A DNA stretch of 64,000 nt from Homarus americanus (taxonomy: Eukaryota; Arthropoda; Malacostraca; Decapoda; Nephropidae): positions 1,287,620 through 1,351,619 of the forward strand of contig NW_024753828.1 in NCBI RefSeq assembly GCF_018991925.1, read 5' to 3'. Positions 45,850-59,485 of the stretch are shown here, piece after piece. The notes beneath the pieces were generated by a model. It worked only from the letters and a program-made list of their open reading frames with translations, was not told the DNA's origin and did not search any database. The position numbers were made by a program, and so were the translations under genes. Each line of letters begins with the position of its first letter. Within the stretch, counting starts at the first letter, position 1.

Positions 45850-46361
45850 GACTAAAATTTTTATCTCTTGTGCAAAATATATGATGTATATATTCATATT
45901 ATTCGCTGTCTTGCAAGAATTCCGGCAATGCAATATATATTCTGATAACTTTAGTCTGTACCATTTCATAAGATAAAAACATCAAGCCTAAACAACCTTC
46001 AATCTTACCGGAAGTTCGTTGGGGGAGGTGATGTATTATGACAGCTGGCCCAGCCCACAGGCTCACCAAGGTTACCTTATGGTATTTATTTATCCATCAT
46101 ATAGAGAAGTTTTAAGTTTTTGTCTTATAAATCTCAATGAATGTGACTTTATAGTAATGCATGCAAGCACCTCACTAGGCATCACACAAGGAGCTTTGAA
46201 TTTATGTATATGTAATGTATTTCATGGGGCAAAGGGAGTCCCAGGAACGTAACTCACATATTTTATCTATTTCTTATGGGGAAAATTGATCTGCTTTACG
46301 TTGTTTCGTATAACGTCGTGTTTTCAGGAACGTAACTCTGACGTTAAGCGAGAACTTACTG
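45850..46361. repeat. Hairpin-payload half-copy and a Tigger right end
   Basis: 45855-45990 matches one arm of the hairpin repeat (atctcttgtgcaaaatatat .. gcaagaattccggcaatg). 46190-46361 ends with the complement of cagtaagttctcgcttaacg, the tip family of 22198-24445, and TA follows; its left end is not found. Confidence 0.65.
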
Positions 46362-46431
46362 TATCTCACTCATAAAGTACTCAAGCACTGAAAATAAAGA
46401 GTAACAACAAAACAATAAATTGTCTCAAATA

Positions 46432-48261
46432 CAGTGGTGGGCACAGCTAAACTAAAAGTTAGCTTTGCTAACCGCTAACTTTTATTATATGAATTTAGCT
46501 TCGGTTTGTTTGTTTTTTGGCTCTAAAACCCTTAAAAACAGAGAGCTGAAATTTTCATATGTTGTCTTGTAGCTTAGACATACTGTAGAGCTTTCCAAAA
46601 AGGTATAGCATGCCAAGATCAGATGATGATCAAGGTGTACACAAATAATTAAATGAACAAATGAAATTAAACATTAGTTTACATTCAAGTTTCAACATAC
46701 ACTTTATAATCTTTATTTCCTGTACCAAAAGACAGAAAGTATTAAACGAATCCAAAAACTATGGTACTGTATAGCATAGGTAGCAAATAGCACAAAGCCA
46801 AGATCAGATGATGATCAACTTATCAAGGTGTACACTGTACACAATTTCACAAATAATTAATTTGCATTCTCATACAACCTATCGGCCTTATTCATTATTC
46901 ATGTAAATATGCAATACCAACCACATACACATTATACCAGTGCATTTTTATATAAATTATTGTTGGTCTTAGTCATGTAAATAAACAGCAAACTAAACTT
47001 TAATGAAGAGTAAATTTTAGAAAATTTTGTTTGGCGCACACCTTGGATGACATCCTGGTTATGAACTTATGTAGTACATTGTACTTAGCACAACCAAATA
47101 TATTGACACAAAAAAATCCTAATTAATTAACAAATAAATGAGAAATGAAATTATACATTATGTAGTTTACAATTACATTCTATGATTCTTTCAACATACA
47201 CTGACAGTCTTCACCTTCCATAACAAATAGCGATAACGTACACTGCTGTCGCTGACACTGTAAGACTGCTTAGACTGTCTGTAACGTGACAACGTCGTAA
47301 TTGAACCTAACTCAGAACTGCGGAATTATACAATGCTGCTCAGCTGCTGCAGCGCGGCGTCGACAAATCATGTCTTGTCTTGTTTACACGTACAGTGGTC
47401 CCTCGGTTAACGAGTACAATTTGTTCCAGAAGGTTGCTCGTTAACCGAAACCATTGTTTCAATGGGTTTTGGGTAATTGGTTCCAGCTCACCGAAAATTG
47501 CCTAAAATCAACAAAAAAGGTAGTAAGGTACACTTACTTTGAGGTGTGTATGTAGAAGGCTCCCGGATGATGATGATGATGGGAATTACAATGTGGGTGG
47601 AGGAGAAGGGAGAAGAGAGTCTCAAGCAAGATGTTACCTCCACTGAAAAGACAGAGACTGACGCCTGTTTGGTGTGTTGACAGGCTGTTTGGCACACATA
47701 AAACTAGTTTCCTGTACTTCAATTGTGTTCAATAATCGTTAAAATGACTAAAAAATTTAATATTAAACTTTTAAAATTATTGAATAGTATAAATTTCTTG
47801 ATATTTACTAAAATAGTAAGGAATTTAGGGCTTAGAACCGATTACTGTATTGGTGGGCTAATACTACAGCTGGTGGACCGCCAAATGCAAGCGAAAACAT
47901 GTTGAGGTCCGCTCGTAAGAAACTCGTCAATCGAGGGATTGCTCGTTAACCGAAGTTAAGAATCTTATGGAAGGTAAATCGTTAACCGAAATCTCGTTAA
48001 CCGAGGCGCTCGTTAACCGAGGGATCACTGTACTAACACGCAGTCAGCCAAGCGTGCCTGACTGGCTGTTGGAGACACGCATCGCGGCGTCACACGCTTA
48101 CAACAGACAGGAACAAACATGTATAAAATTTGTTAGCGGAAATAAATTTAGTGGAAGTTAATTGGTCTGCTAATGGTTTCCAAAGTTAGCGAAAACGCTA
48201 ATCCGCTAACGAGAAAGTTAGCTTCGCTAATTAGCGGTTAGCGGAACCGTGCCCACCACTG
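46432..48261. mobile_element. hAT-type MITE with perfect 8-bp target duplication
   Basis: Tips cagtggtgggcacagctaaa and the complementary ggttccgtgcccaccactg are inverted. The flanks are ctcaaata at 46424-46431 and ctcaaata at 48262-48269. Subterminal gttagc/gctaac cores are repeated at both ends. There is no transposase. A Tigger-type MITE (47393-48030) was inserted later, so the element proper is about 1.19 kb. CAGnGGTGGGCA tips are common in hAT elements. Confidence 0.93.
47393..48030 (-). mobile_element. MITE of the cagtggtccc family nested in the hAT MITE
   Basis: Left cagtggtccctcggttaacg, right complement cagtgatccctcggttaacg, TA at 47391-47392 and 48031-48032. It is a shortened sister of 42447-43312. 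Confidence 0.93.
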
Positions 48262-48589
48262 CTCAAATATTAACTCTCATGCATGAGATAACTTTAAAGC
48301 TTTCCAGTACCAAGATCACATCTCTGAGGCCCCCAGGGCAGGTGAGACAGCGCACGGTGAATATTTTTTCCTTTTTTGCTTTATCAATTTCCCCCCAAAT
48401 TTGTTTGTATTGGCATAAACCATATATCTTTGGCTTTGTAACTGATTGCTCTGCAACATAAGCCCCCCCCCAAAAAAAAAAAAAAAATAATAATACATGT
48501 ACATACACGGATGTGATTGGGTCTTGGGAAAAAAAAAAAAATTAATAATAAAATTTTCTTGAAGCTGAGAAAACACCTACCTGTGAAGT

Positions 48590-49235
48590 TTTTACCATAC
48601 ATTATTTAACTTAATTTCTCACAGTGTTACTCATTTTGTGATCGCCTAATAGTTAAAATACACAGTACCCAAAATCAAACAAATTTGTGTTTTGCAACAA
48701 TATTTTAAAAGCATATAGTCTTCATAATTACTTTACAAATTTAAGTCGCTAATAAAATCGAATTTGTTTAATATTTTTAATTGAGAGAAGATAAACTAAA
48801 AGGTAATCTTTTTTTGCATTGTATTGCGAGAATTCAAAATTTAATACTTACCAAAGGGATTTATCTATAATGCACCGGGTTTCAATAGCACATGTAGTAC
48901 TAAAATAAGAAAAATAAGCTGTTCCATGACATATACAAACAAAATAATTAATTTACTTTCCCATATAATATTCGCTTTATTTTTATTCTTAGTTTTATTG
49001 GCATCAGCTAGTATTTTTCAGGAAGAGTAAATACATCTGCTTTTATTGCAGGAAGGCCTCTCTGCTCTCCCTTGATTTTTTTTTAGCCATTTCCTCACTC
49101 TATTTTCTTTGATTCTAACTGTTTCTTTAAAAAAAGAATTCCTCTTATTTTCTTTCTGTCTTAACTTCTGCTTTAACATGCTTCTATACCTACTGCTGGA
49201 GAGTTTTATGTTCCGACACACCATAGGGTCCCCCT
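48590..49235. repeat. Head sequence of minisatellite block A
   Basis: About 640 bp recurring at 57710-58345 with roughly 80-85% identity by eye (for example agttaaaatacacagtaccc, accaaagggatttatct and tatacctactgctggagagt in both). Each copy runs directly into the minisatellite. A minus-strand frame (CRNIKLSSSRYRS) is common to both copies just beside the array, but the frames diverge afterwards, so coding is doubtful. Confidence 0.8.
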
Positions 49236-52200
49236 CGTCGGGGACACACACACATAACCTACAATCCTGACCTCCTGGGGGACACACACATAACCTACAA
49301 CCCTGACCTCCTGAGGGGGACACACACAACCTCCTGACCTCCTGGGACCTGCCTGACCTCCTGGGGGACACACACCCCTACAACCCTGACCTCTGGGACA
49401 CACACATAACCTACAACCCTGACCTCCTGGGGACACACACACATGCCTACAGCCCTGACCTCCTGGGGGACACACACATAACCTACAGCCCTGACCTCTT
49501 GGGACACACCTACATCCCTCACTTCCTGGGACACACACACATAACCTACAACCTGACCTCCTGAGACACACACACACACATAACCTACAACCCTGGCCTC
49601 CTGGGGACACACACCTAACCTACACCCTGACACTCCTGGGGCACACACATACCCTACAACCCCCAACCTCACAGAACCACCCTGCCCTGCCCTGGCCTCC
49701 TGGGGCACACACCCCTGCCCTACAGCCTGACCTCCTGGCCTCAGCCCCTGACCTCCTGGGGACACACACACATAACCTACAGCCCTGACCTCCTGGGGAG
49801 ACACACCCCATAACCTACAGCCTGACCTCCTGGGAGACACACACCTGCCCCTACAGCCTGACCTCCTGGACACACACATGCACACAGCCCTGACCTCCTG
49901 GGGGACACCACATAACCTAAAACCCTGACCTCCTGGAGACACACACACACCCACACCCTGACCTCCTGGGAGACACACACACACCTACAACCCTGACCTC
50001 CTGGGGGCACACACACACAACCTACACCTGACCTCCTGGGGAGACACACACATACCCTACAGCCCCTGACCTCCTGGGGACACACCCACATAACCTGCAC
50101 CCTGACCTCCTGGGACACACACACATCCCCTACACCCTGACCTGTGACCTCACATACCACCCTGACCTCCAGGGGACACACACAACCAACAGCCTGACCT
50201 CTGAGAGACACACCCAACCTACAGCCCCTGACCTCCTGGGGACACACACATAACCTACAGCTGACCTCCTGGGGCACACACACACATACCAGCCCTGAGC
50301 CTCCTGGGACGCACACACATAACCTACAGCCCTGACCTCCTGGAGAGCACACACACACACAGCCCTACAGCCTGACCTCCTGGGAGACACACACCAACCT
50401 ACAACCCCAGACCTCCTGGAGACACACACACACACCCTACAACCCTGACCTCCTGGGGCACACACACATACCCTACAGCCTGACCTCCTGGGGAACACAC
50501 ACATGCCTGCCACTGACCTCCTGGGGACACACACACACACACACCTCAGCCCTGACCTCCTGGGGAGACACACACACACAGCCTACAACCTGACCTCCTG
50601 GGACACACACACAACCTACAACCCCTGACCTCCTGGGGACACACACACACATAACCAGCAACCTGACCTCCTGGGAGACACACACACATGCCCTACAGCC
50701 TGACCTCCTGGGACACACACACACACCCTACAGCCTGACCCCTAGAGACACACACACACATGCCCTACAGCCCTGACCTCCTGGGGACACACACACATCC
50801 CTCAGCCTGACCTCCTGGGGACACACACACATGCCCTACAAGCCCTGACCTCTGGGGCACACACACACATGCCCTACAACCTGACCTCCTGGGACACACA
50901 CACACAGCCTACAACCCTGACCTCCTGAGAACACACACACACATGCCCTACAGCTGACCTCCTGGGGACACACACACAACCCTGCCCTGACCTCCTGGAA
51001 GGACACACACACACATGCCCTACAACCTGACCTCCTGGGAGACACACACACACATGCCCTACAACCTGACCTGCAGAGCACACACACATGCCCTGGCCCC
51101 ACGGCCTCCTGGAGACACACACATACCCTCCTGACCTCCTGGAACACACACACACACACACACATCCCAGCCCTGACCTCCTGGGAGACACACACACACA
51201 TGCCCTACAGCCTGACCTCCTGAGACACACACACATGCCCTACAGCCCTGACCTCCTGAGACACACACATGCCCTACAGCCTGACCTCCTGGAGACACAC
51301 ACATCCCTACAGCCCTGCTCCTGGAGACACACACACATGCCCCTTAGCCCTGACCTCCAGGAACACACACACACACACACACATGCCCAGCACCCTGACC
51401 TCCTGGGGCACACACACAGCCCAACAACCCCTGACCTCCTGGGGACACACACAGCCCTAACCCCTGACCTCCTGGGAGACACACACACACACACACACAC
51501 ATGCCCTACAACCCTGGCCTCCTGGGGCACACACACACATGCCCAGCAACCCCTGACCTCCTGGGGCACACATGCCCACAACCTGACCTCCTGGGACACA
51601 CACACATTAGCCCTGACCTCCTGGGGACACACACACACATACCCAACAGCCTGACCTCCTGGGACACACACACACATGCCCACACCACCCTGACCTCCTG
51701 GGGGACACACACATGCCCTACAGCCCCTGACCTCCTGGGACACACACACACCCCAACACCTACCCCGGAGACACACACACATGCCCTACAACCTGACCTC
51801 CTGGAGACACACACACATGCCTACAACCCTGACCACTCCTGGAGACACACACACACACACACCTACAACCCCTGACCTCCTGGGGCACACACACATGCCC
51901 AACAACCCTGACCTCCTGGAGACACACACACACACCTCCCACAACCTGACCTCCTGGGGACACACACACACACACACTTGGCCTCCTGGAGACACACACA
52001 CCCTAGCCCTCTGAGACACACACACATGCCAACCCTGACCTCCTGGGAGCACACACACACACACATGCCCAACACCTGACCTCCTGAGACACACATACCC
52101 AACAACCCTGACCTCCTGGGGGACACACACACATGCCCAACAGCCCCTGACCTCCTGGAGACACACACACACAACCCACAACCCTGACCTCTGGGACACA

Positions 52201-55200
52201 CACACACAGCCCACCAACCCTAGACCTCCTGGGAGCACACACACATACCCTACAGCCCTGACCTCTGGGAGACACACACACACACATGCCCAACAACCTG
52301 ACCTCCTGGGAGCACACACACACACGCATGCCCAACAACCTGACCTCCACAGGGACACACACACATGCCTACAACCCTGACTCTGAGACCTTTGACACAC
52401 ATACCTACAACCCCTGACCTCCTGGGAGACACACACATACCCTACAGCTGACCTCCTGGGGCACACACACACACATACCCTACAACCCTGACCTCCTGGG
52501 GCACACCACCCTGACCTCCTGGGGCCACACACACATGCCCTACCTTCAACCTCCTGGGAGCACACACACACACACATGCCTACAGCCTGACCTCCTGAGA
52601 CACACACACATCACCAACAAGCCTGACCTCCTAGGGAGACACACACACATACCCTACAGCCCCTGACCTCCTAAGGACACACACACATGCCCTACAACCC
52701 CTGACCTCCTGGGACACACACACACACACACCTACAACCCTGACCTCCTGGGGCACTATGCCCACCAGCCTGACCTCCTGAAGGCTTCACACACCCTACA
52801 ACCTGACCTCCTGGGAGACACACACACACAACCTACAACCCTGACCTCCTGGGGAACACACACACACACACCCTACAACCTGACCTCCTGAGACACACAC
52901 ACACACATGCCCAACCCTGACCTCCTGGGAGACACACACACATACCCTACCCCTGACCTCCTGGGGAACACACACACATACCCTACAACCTGGCCTCCTG
53001 AGAGCACACACACATGCCTACAACCCCCATTTCCTGGGAGACACACACACACATGCCCTACAACCTGACCTCCTGGGGCACACACACATATACCCTAAGC
53101 CCTGACCTCCTGGACACACACACACACACATATCCCCACAACCGACCTCCTGGGGCACACATGCCCAACAACCCTGACCTCCTGGGACACACACACATCC
53201 TACAACCCTGACCTCCTGGGGGCACACACACACACACACACCCACAACCCTGACCTCCTGGGACACACACATACCCTACAACCTGACCTCCTGGGGACAC
53301 ACACACATGCCCTACAACCTGACCTCCTGGGAGACACACACACACATACCCAACAACCTGACCTCCTGGGAACACACACACATGCCTACAACCCTACAGG
53401 CCTCCTGGGGAGACACACACACACACATACCCCAGCCCACGACCTCCTGGGGACACACACACATGCCTACAACCCCTGACCTCCTGGGGCCACACACACA
53501 CATGCCCAACAACCTGACCTCCTGGGAGCACACACATGCCCCAACACCCTGACCTCCTGGGGCACACACACACACATGCCCCACAGCCCTGACCTCCTGG
53601 GACACACACACACATACCTACAACCCTGACCTCCTGGGACACACACACACACATGCCCAGAACCTGACACTCCTGGACACACACACATGCCCTACAGCCA
53701 CCAGACCTCCTGGGACACACACACATACCCTACAACCTGACCTCCTGGGAACTACACACGCCCATGCAACCCCCTGACTTCTCCTGGGCAATACACATGC
53801 CCAACAACCTGACCTCCTGGGAACACACACTGTCCTACAACCCCTGACCTCCTGAGACACACACACACATGCTTAACAACCTGACCTCTGGGGAACACAC
53901 ACACATGCCCTACAACCTGACCTCCTGGGGCACACACACACACATACCAACCTACAGCCTCCCTGAGAGCACACACACATGCCCAACAACCTGACCTCTG
54001 GGGAACACACACACACACACACACACCCACAGCCTGACCTCCTGGGCACACACACACACATGCCCTACAGCCTGACCTCCTGGGGAACACACACACACAC
54101 ACACACCACAACAGCCTGGCCTCCTGAAACACACACACACATACCCCAGCCCTGACCTCCTGGAGACACACACTTGCCCCTACAACCCCTGACCTCCTGG
54201 AGACACACACACACATACCCTGCCAACCCTGACACTCACGGTACACACTTACCCTAACCCTGACACTCTGGGGAGCACACACACACATGCCCTACAACCC
54301 TGACACTCCTGGGGACACACACACACATGCCTTTGACCTCCTGGGCACACACACACATCCTACAGCCCTGGCCTCCTGAGACACACACACACACATGCCT
54401 CCTGACCTCTGGGGCACACACACACATGTAACCCTGACCTCCTGGGACACACACACAACCCTACAACCCTGACCCCTTGAGAACACACACATCCCTACAG
54501 CCCCCAGCCTCCTGAAGACACACACACACATGCCTACAGCCCTGGCCCCTCCTGGGGAGACACACACACATGCCCCTGACCTCCTGGGGACACACACATG
54601 CCCTACAACCCTGACCTCTGCAGGGACACACACACACATGCCCTACAGCCCTGACCTCCTGGGGACACACACACACATCCTACAACCTGACCTCCTGGAG
54701 CACACACACACACACAGCCCAGCAACCTGACCTCCTGGGGAGACACACACACATGCCCCTACAGCCCTGACCTCCTGGGAGACACACACACATACCTACA
54801 ACCTGACACTCCTGGGAACACACACATGCCTAGCCCAGACCTCCTGGGGCACACACACACATGCCCTAGCCCCTGACCTCCTGGGGAGACACACACAACC
54901 CTGTGCTCCTGGCCTCCTGGAGGCCACACACACACATGCCCAGCAACCTGACCTCCTGGGGCACATGCCCCACAAGCCTGACCTCCTGGGGCACACACAT
55001 GCCCTACAGCCCCTGGCCTCTGGGAGACACACACACATGCCCTACAACCCTGACCTCCTGGGGAGACACACACACACACACCCTGACCTCCTGAGAACAC
55101 ACACACATGCCCTACAGCCTGACCTCCTGGGGCCACACACATGCCTAGCCTGACCTTCTGGGACACACACACACATGCCCTACAACCCCTGACCTCCTGG

Positions 55201-55685
55201 GGAACACACACACACATACCCTACAACCCCTGACCTCCTGGGAGACACACACACATGCCCTGACCTCCTGGGATACACACACACACATACCCTACAACCC
55301 TGACCTCCACACAGACACACACACACATACCCTACAGCCCTGACCTCCTGAGACACACACACACACATGCCCTACAGCCCTGACCTCCTGGGGACACACA
55401 CACATGCCTACAACCCCTGAACTCACTGGGGACACACATGCCCTACACCTGACCTCCCAGGGGACACACACATGCCCTACAACCTGACCTCCTGGGCACA
55501 CATGCCCCTACACCTGACCTCCTGGGGCACACACACACATGCCCTACAGCCCCCTGACCCTCTGGGGCACACACACACATCTCTCTGACCCCTACCTCCT
55601 GGGGACACACACACACATACCCCCTGGGCACACACACATACCTACCCCTGACCTCCTGGGACACACACATGCCCTACAGCCACAG
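49236..55685. repeat. Minisatellite block A, ~36-bp unit
   Basis: The unit is approximately ccctacagccctgacctcct followed by gggggacacacacatg, about 170 units by length. The internal CA run varies from 3 to about 12 repeats. Block A units contain many one-base losses in c and g runs (ctacagctgacct, gacctctgggg). On the minus strand every unit has four G-tracts (GG, GG, GGG, GGG) followed by a TG tract. Long CVCVC reading frames here are artefacts of the 36-bp period. Confidence 0.97.
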
Positions 55686-55689
55686 TGCT

Positions 55690-56330
55690 TACATTATTTT
55701 TATTTGTATGTGTTTTGTGTGTGTGTGTGTCTCTCACACACACACACTTAGCAGTTGCTCCCCGACTTACAGAGGTTGGGAACCCCATCCCAGGTGCGTG
55801 GTCAGGGAAACTGCACTAAAAGAATCGAAGAATGAATTCAAAACAAGCAATACTCAGCCAATAAGAAATAAGTATATGATGTGTGCATAAGCATGTTGAG
55901 TGTAGCCACCATACTCCCGTCTACTGGCTCAAGCATTTCTGTAGTGTAGTCACCCCCATTAAATTTTTCTCCATGAATCTGCATGATTCACATTGGGCCT
56001 TTAAAACCATGGGAAAAATCAAGGAAAACTGGAAAAAAACAGAAATCACATCCACAGATGTAATCCCCTTGACCTGCTCCTCCCAGCAAATTAGTAACAC
56101 ACACAACCCACGATCCAAGCTTACAAATGACACCAAATCCAATGTATAGTTGATGTCGCGTGCTGCTTTGTGACTGGCAGAACACTTCCTCAGTCTCTGA
56201 CCCGCTGATACCTTCCCACAGAAACAAAAGCAACCCCGAGTAGAACTTTTGCAATCTAAAAGAATAGACTTAAAAATAATGCATTTAAATAAAAAAACCT
56301 GCGAATCCTTTACCAAGATGTACCCAAATT
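55690..56330. other. Unassigned sequence between array A and a LINE
   Basis: Begins with a (GT)n/(CA)n tract at about 55715-55748, then a cagttgctccccgacttac block like the MITE tip at 885 but without a partner. No gene is recognised; short frames on both strands lack support. Confidence 0.4.
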
Positions 56331-57599
56331 TTCAGTATATAAAAACATTTTTATGGGCCGTCACTCTTGGTGCCTTTGCCCTCTGCTCCATCCCGATGGT
56401 ACTCTGGTAAAAGATGAAGAAAGCATTCTTCAGCACTGGAAAACAGTACCATTATTGCTCAGCAGCTTACCAATGGATGTCTGACTACCAAACAGGTCCT
56501 TCAGCATCCAGAGCTGACCCACCTCAGCTATCCTCCCATCCTGGATGAGGTAGCTGCTGTCATCATACATGAAAATACCCAAACCTCCGGGGCCTGATGG
56601 AATCCCCGGCGGGGTGTACTCTGGAAGACCTCTGCTTACCAGCACGTCTCCACTCTCTCCTTGAAATATATGTAGAAAATCTCCCAACTCTAAAAAGCGT
56701 CAGTTTCAATATTTATAAAACAAGAAACCGTTGACTGTAACCTTCTGCATTAGATCTTGCTGCTGTCCGTAGCAAATTATCGCCTGAAGTACTCTAAACA
56801 AACTTACTGAGGCGAAGGCTTTACTCCTGAAAGGCTCTTGATGGCAGCTTTGAGCCATCCGTGCTTTCCCCACTAACCCGCAGTCTTTGCTGCCCGCCAC
56901 CGCGCCAAAAACGCGAAAACAGTATTGACCTGTATGACTGTCGGCTAACAAAGGCCTCTGGGTCGGCAAGGAAGCCCTCCTGGCGGTCCCTCGCTGTTTT
57001 TGGCTGCCCACAAATTCGCCGCTGTTGTGAAACGGCGCTCGCGTTGGCATGAGCGGCAGTGTGCGCATAATAGCATCCAGTCTGAGTTCTTTCCCATCAA
57101 ACAAGGGGCTGCATAAGGTATGTACTGCTGCTCTACCTTTTTGTTTTACCATCTTTACTTGTGCCAATGTCCAGGCCCCAGCAGAGAACATCCAGTATAG
57201 AATGAAGAGTGCCTTTTTCAACATAAACGACTCTAACAAGAGCAAAATACATCTGCTTCCTTCATCACTAGCTTTCAGTATGCAGGCCAGCCTCACCACA
57301 CATTGCATTGAAACACAACCTACATAATCTGGGCTACCTACACCAAAAGCAGCCCTTGCACACTTCGGCAGCAGGGTGAATACACGTAAAACTCAGGTAC
57401 CTCTTTCAACCTACCCTGGTTGAACACACACTCACCATCCATCCAGCTTAACAGTACTACCACCTCACTCTGTATTGCCCACTTTTGGTATCTTGGCTTC
57501 CACACTGTCTACCACCATAGACATTGATGAAGGGAATTCAACATTAGATCAGATGTGCATCTCAAGCCTTTGGCGAACTCTGTACCCGTGTCTTCGAAA
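56330..57599 (+). pseudogene. Degraded LINE reverse transcriptase (RTE/L2-like), cut by the gap
   Basis: Plus-strand pieces line up in order with a common invertebrate LINE polymerase. CPLLHPDGTLVKDEESILQHW (~56375-56445) is a pre-RT linker. A YPPILDEVAAVI then PPGPDGIPGGVYSG region (~56530-56620) is the usual LDEV..KAPGPDGIPAE block. A FPIKQGA-like motif B remnant lies near 57090, an NTRKTQV segment near 57372, and FGILASTLSTTIDID (~57483), equal to the FTYLGSTLS..IDDE region. Frameshifts and stops are frequent; the catalytic box is not visible. The N gap removes the 3' part. Clade is uncertain. Confidence 0.6.
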
Positions 57600-57699
57600 N
57601 NNNNNNNNNNNNNNNNNNNNNNNNNNNNNNNNNNNNNNNNNNNNNNNNNNNNNNNNNNNNNNNNNNNNNNNNNNNNNNNNNNNNNNNNNNNNNNNNNNN
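57600..57699. other. Assembly gap, 100 N
   Basis: Exactly 100 N, the conventional placeholder for a gap of unknown size. The sequence to its right begins again with the head that precedes block A. Confidence 0.99.
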
Positions 57700-58345
57700 A
57701 TTCTTCTCACATTGTTACTTATTTCGTAAGAGCCTAATAGTTAAAATACACAGTACCCAAAATCAAGCATGTAGGTTTTGTGCAACAATGTTTTTTTATG
57801 TATATAGTTTTAATAATTCCTTTACAAATTTTAGTTACTAAACTTGAATTTGTTTAACATTTTTAATTGTGCACCATTATTGAGAGAAGATAAACTAAAG
57901 GGTAAGCTTTTTTGCACTGTATTGTGTTAAAATTCAAAATTTAATACTTACCAAAGGGATTTATCTTTAATGCACTAGCAATTGGAGTTTCAATAGCATA
58001 TGTGGAGCTAAAATAAGAAAAATAAGCATGTTCCATGGTATATAAAAAAAACTAAATATTTAGTTTTCTTCCCCATGTAATATTCACTCATTTGGTTTTG
58101 TTTTATTCTTAGTTTTAATTGCATCAGCTACTTTTTTAAGGGAGAGTAAACGCTTGTTTTTGTTGCTGGAAGGCCTCTCTGCTTTGCCTTGACTTTTGAG
58201 CCATGTTCTCACACTCTGTTTTCTTTGAATCGAACTGTTTCTTAAAAAAAAAAATCTTACTTTCTTCCTGCTGTAACCTCTTCTGCTTTAATATGCTTCT
58301 ATACCTACTGCTGGAGAGTTTTATGTTCCTACACATCATAGGGTC
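57700..58345. repeat. Head sequence of minisatellite block B
   Basis: Second copy of 48590-49235, in the same orientation, with small insertions (for example agcaattggagtttcaatag against gggtttcaatag). It runs into array B at the same point (gggtccctctcctgcgggac). Confidence 0.8.
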
Positions 58346-58509
58346 CCTCTCCTGCGGGACACACACATGCCCTACAGCCCTGACCTCCTGGGAGACACAC
58401 ACACACATGACCTACAGCCCTGACCTCCTGTGGGAACACACACATTCCCTACAGCCCTGACCTCCTGGGGGATACACACACATGCCCTACAGCCGTGACC
58501 TCTCTTGGA

Positions 58510-58542
<33 letters not shown>

Positions 58543-59182
58543 CCCTACAGCCCTGACCTCCACACACACACATGCCCTACAGCCCTGAAACACACACATG
58601 CCCTACAGCCCTGCCCTGGGGACACCATGCCCTACAGCCCTGACCTCCTGGGGGACACACACACATGCCCTACAGCCCTGACCTCCTGTGGGGGACACAT
58701 ACATACCCTACAGCCCTGACCTCCTGGGGGACACACACATGCCCTACAGCCCTGACCTCCTGGGGGGAACACACACATGCCCTACAGCCCTGACCTCCTG
58801 GGACACACATATGACCTACAGCCCTGACCTCCTGGGGGACACAAACACATGCCCTACAGCCCTGACCCCTGTGGGACACATGCATGCCCACATCCCTGAC
58901 CTACAGCCCTGACCCCTGGGGGACACAAACATGCCCTACAGCCCTGACCCCTGGGGAACACACACATGCCCTAGGAGCCCTGACTCTGGGGGACACAAAA
59001 ATGACCTAGAGCCCTGACCTCCTGGGGGATACACACACACATGCCCTACAGCCATGACCTCCTTCGGGAACACACACATGCCCTACAGCCCTGACCCCCT
59101 GGGGGACATACACACATGCCCTACAGCCCTGACCTCCTGTGGGAACACACACACATAAACTACAGCCCTGACCTCCTTTGGA

Positions 59183-59223
<41 letters not shown>

Positions 59224-59439
59224 GCACTACAGCACTGACCTCCTGAGACACACACACACACACATACCCTACAGCACTGACCTCCTGGGACACACACACA
59301 TACCCTACAGCCCTGACCTCCTGGGACACACACACACACCCCAACAGTCCTGACCTCCTGGGGACACACACACACATACCCTACAGCCCTGACCTCCTGG
59401 GACACACACACACACATACCCTACAGCCCTGACTCCTGA

Positions 59440-59485
<46 letters not shown>

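Noticed and set aside
49236..55685. Regularly spaced repeats as a possible CRISPR array
   Set aside because: Units are contiguous with no unique spacers, the genome is eukaryotic and no cas-like gene is present.
55751..55830. MITE tip like the one at 885 (cagttgctccccgacttac)
   Set aside because: No right end, no flanking TA pair and no repeated core within 500 bp.
56430..56687. 85-codon minus-strand frame (GESGDVLVSRGLPEYTPPG)
   Set aside because: It is the antisense of the LINE LDEV..PGPDGIP block, which explains its coding-like composition.
56706..57308. 200-codon minus-strand frame with a hydrophobic segment like a signal peptide
   Set aside because: The plus strand of the same region aligns in order with degraded LINE polymerase motifs, so this is an antisense shadow.
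58136..58408. Frame shared by the two array heads (CRNIKLSSSRYRS) as a real gene end
   Set aside because: Agreement stops after about 25 codons, where the copies shift frame relative to each other; no selection on protein is evident.
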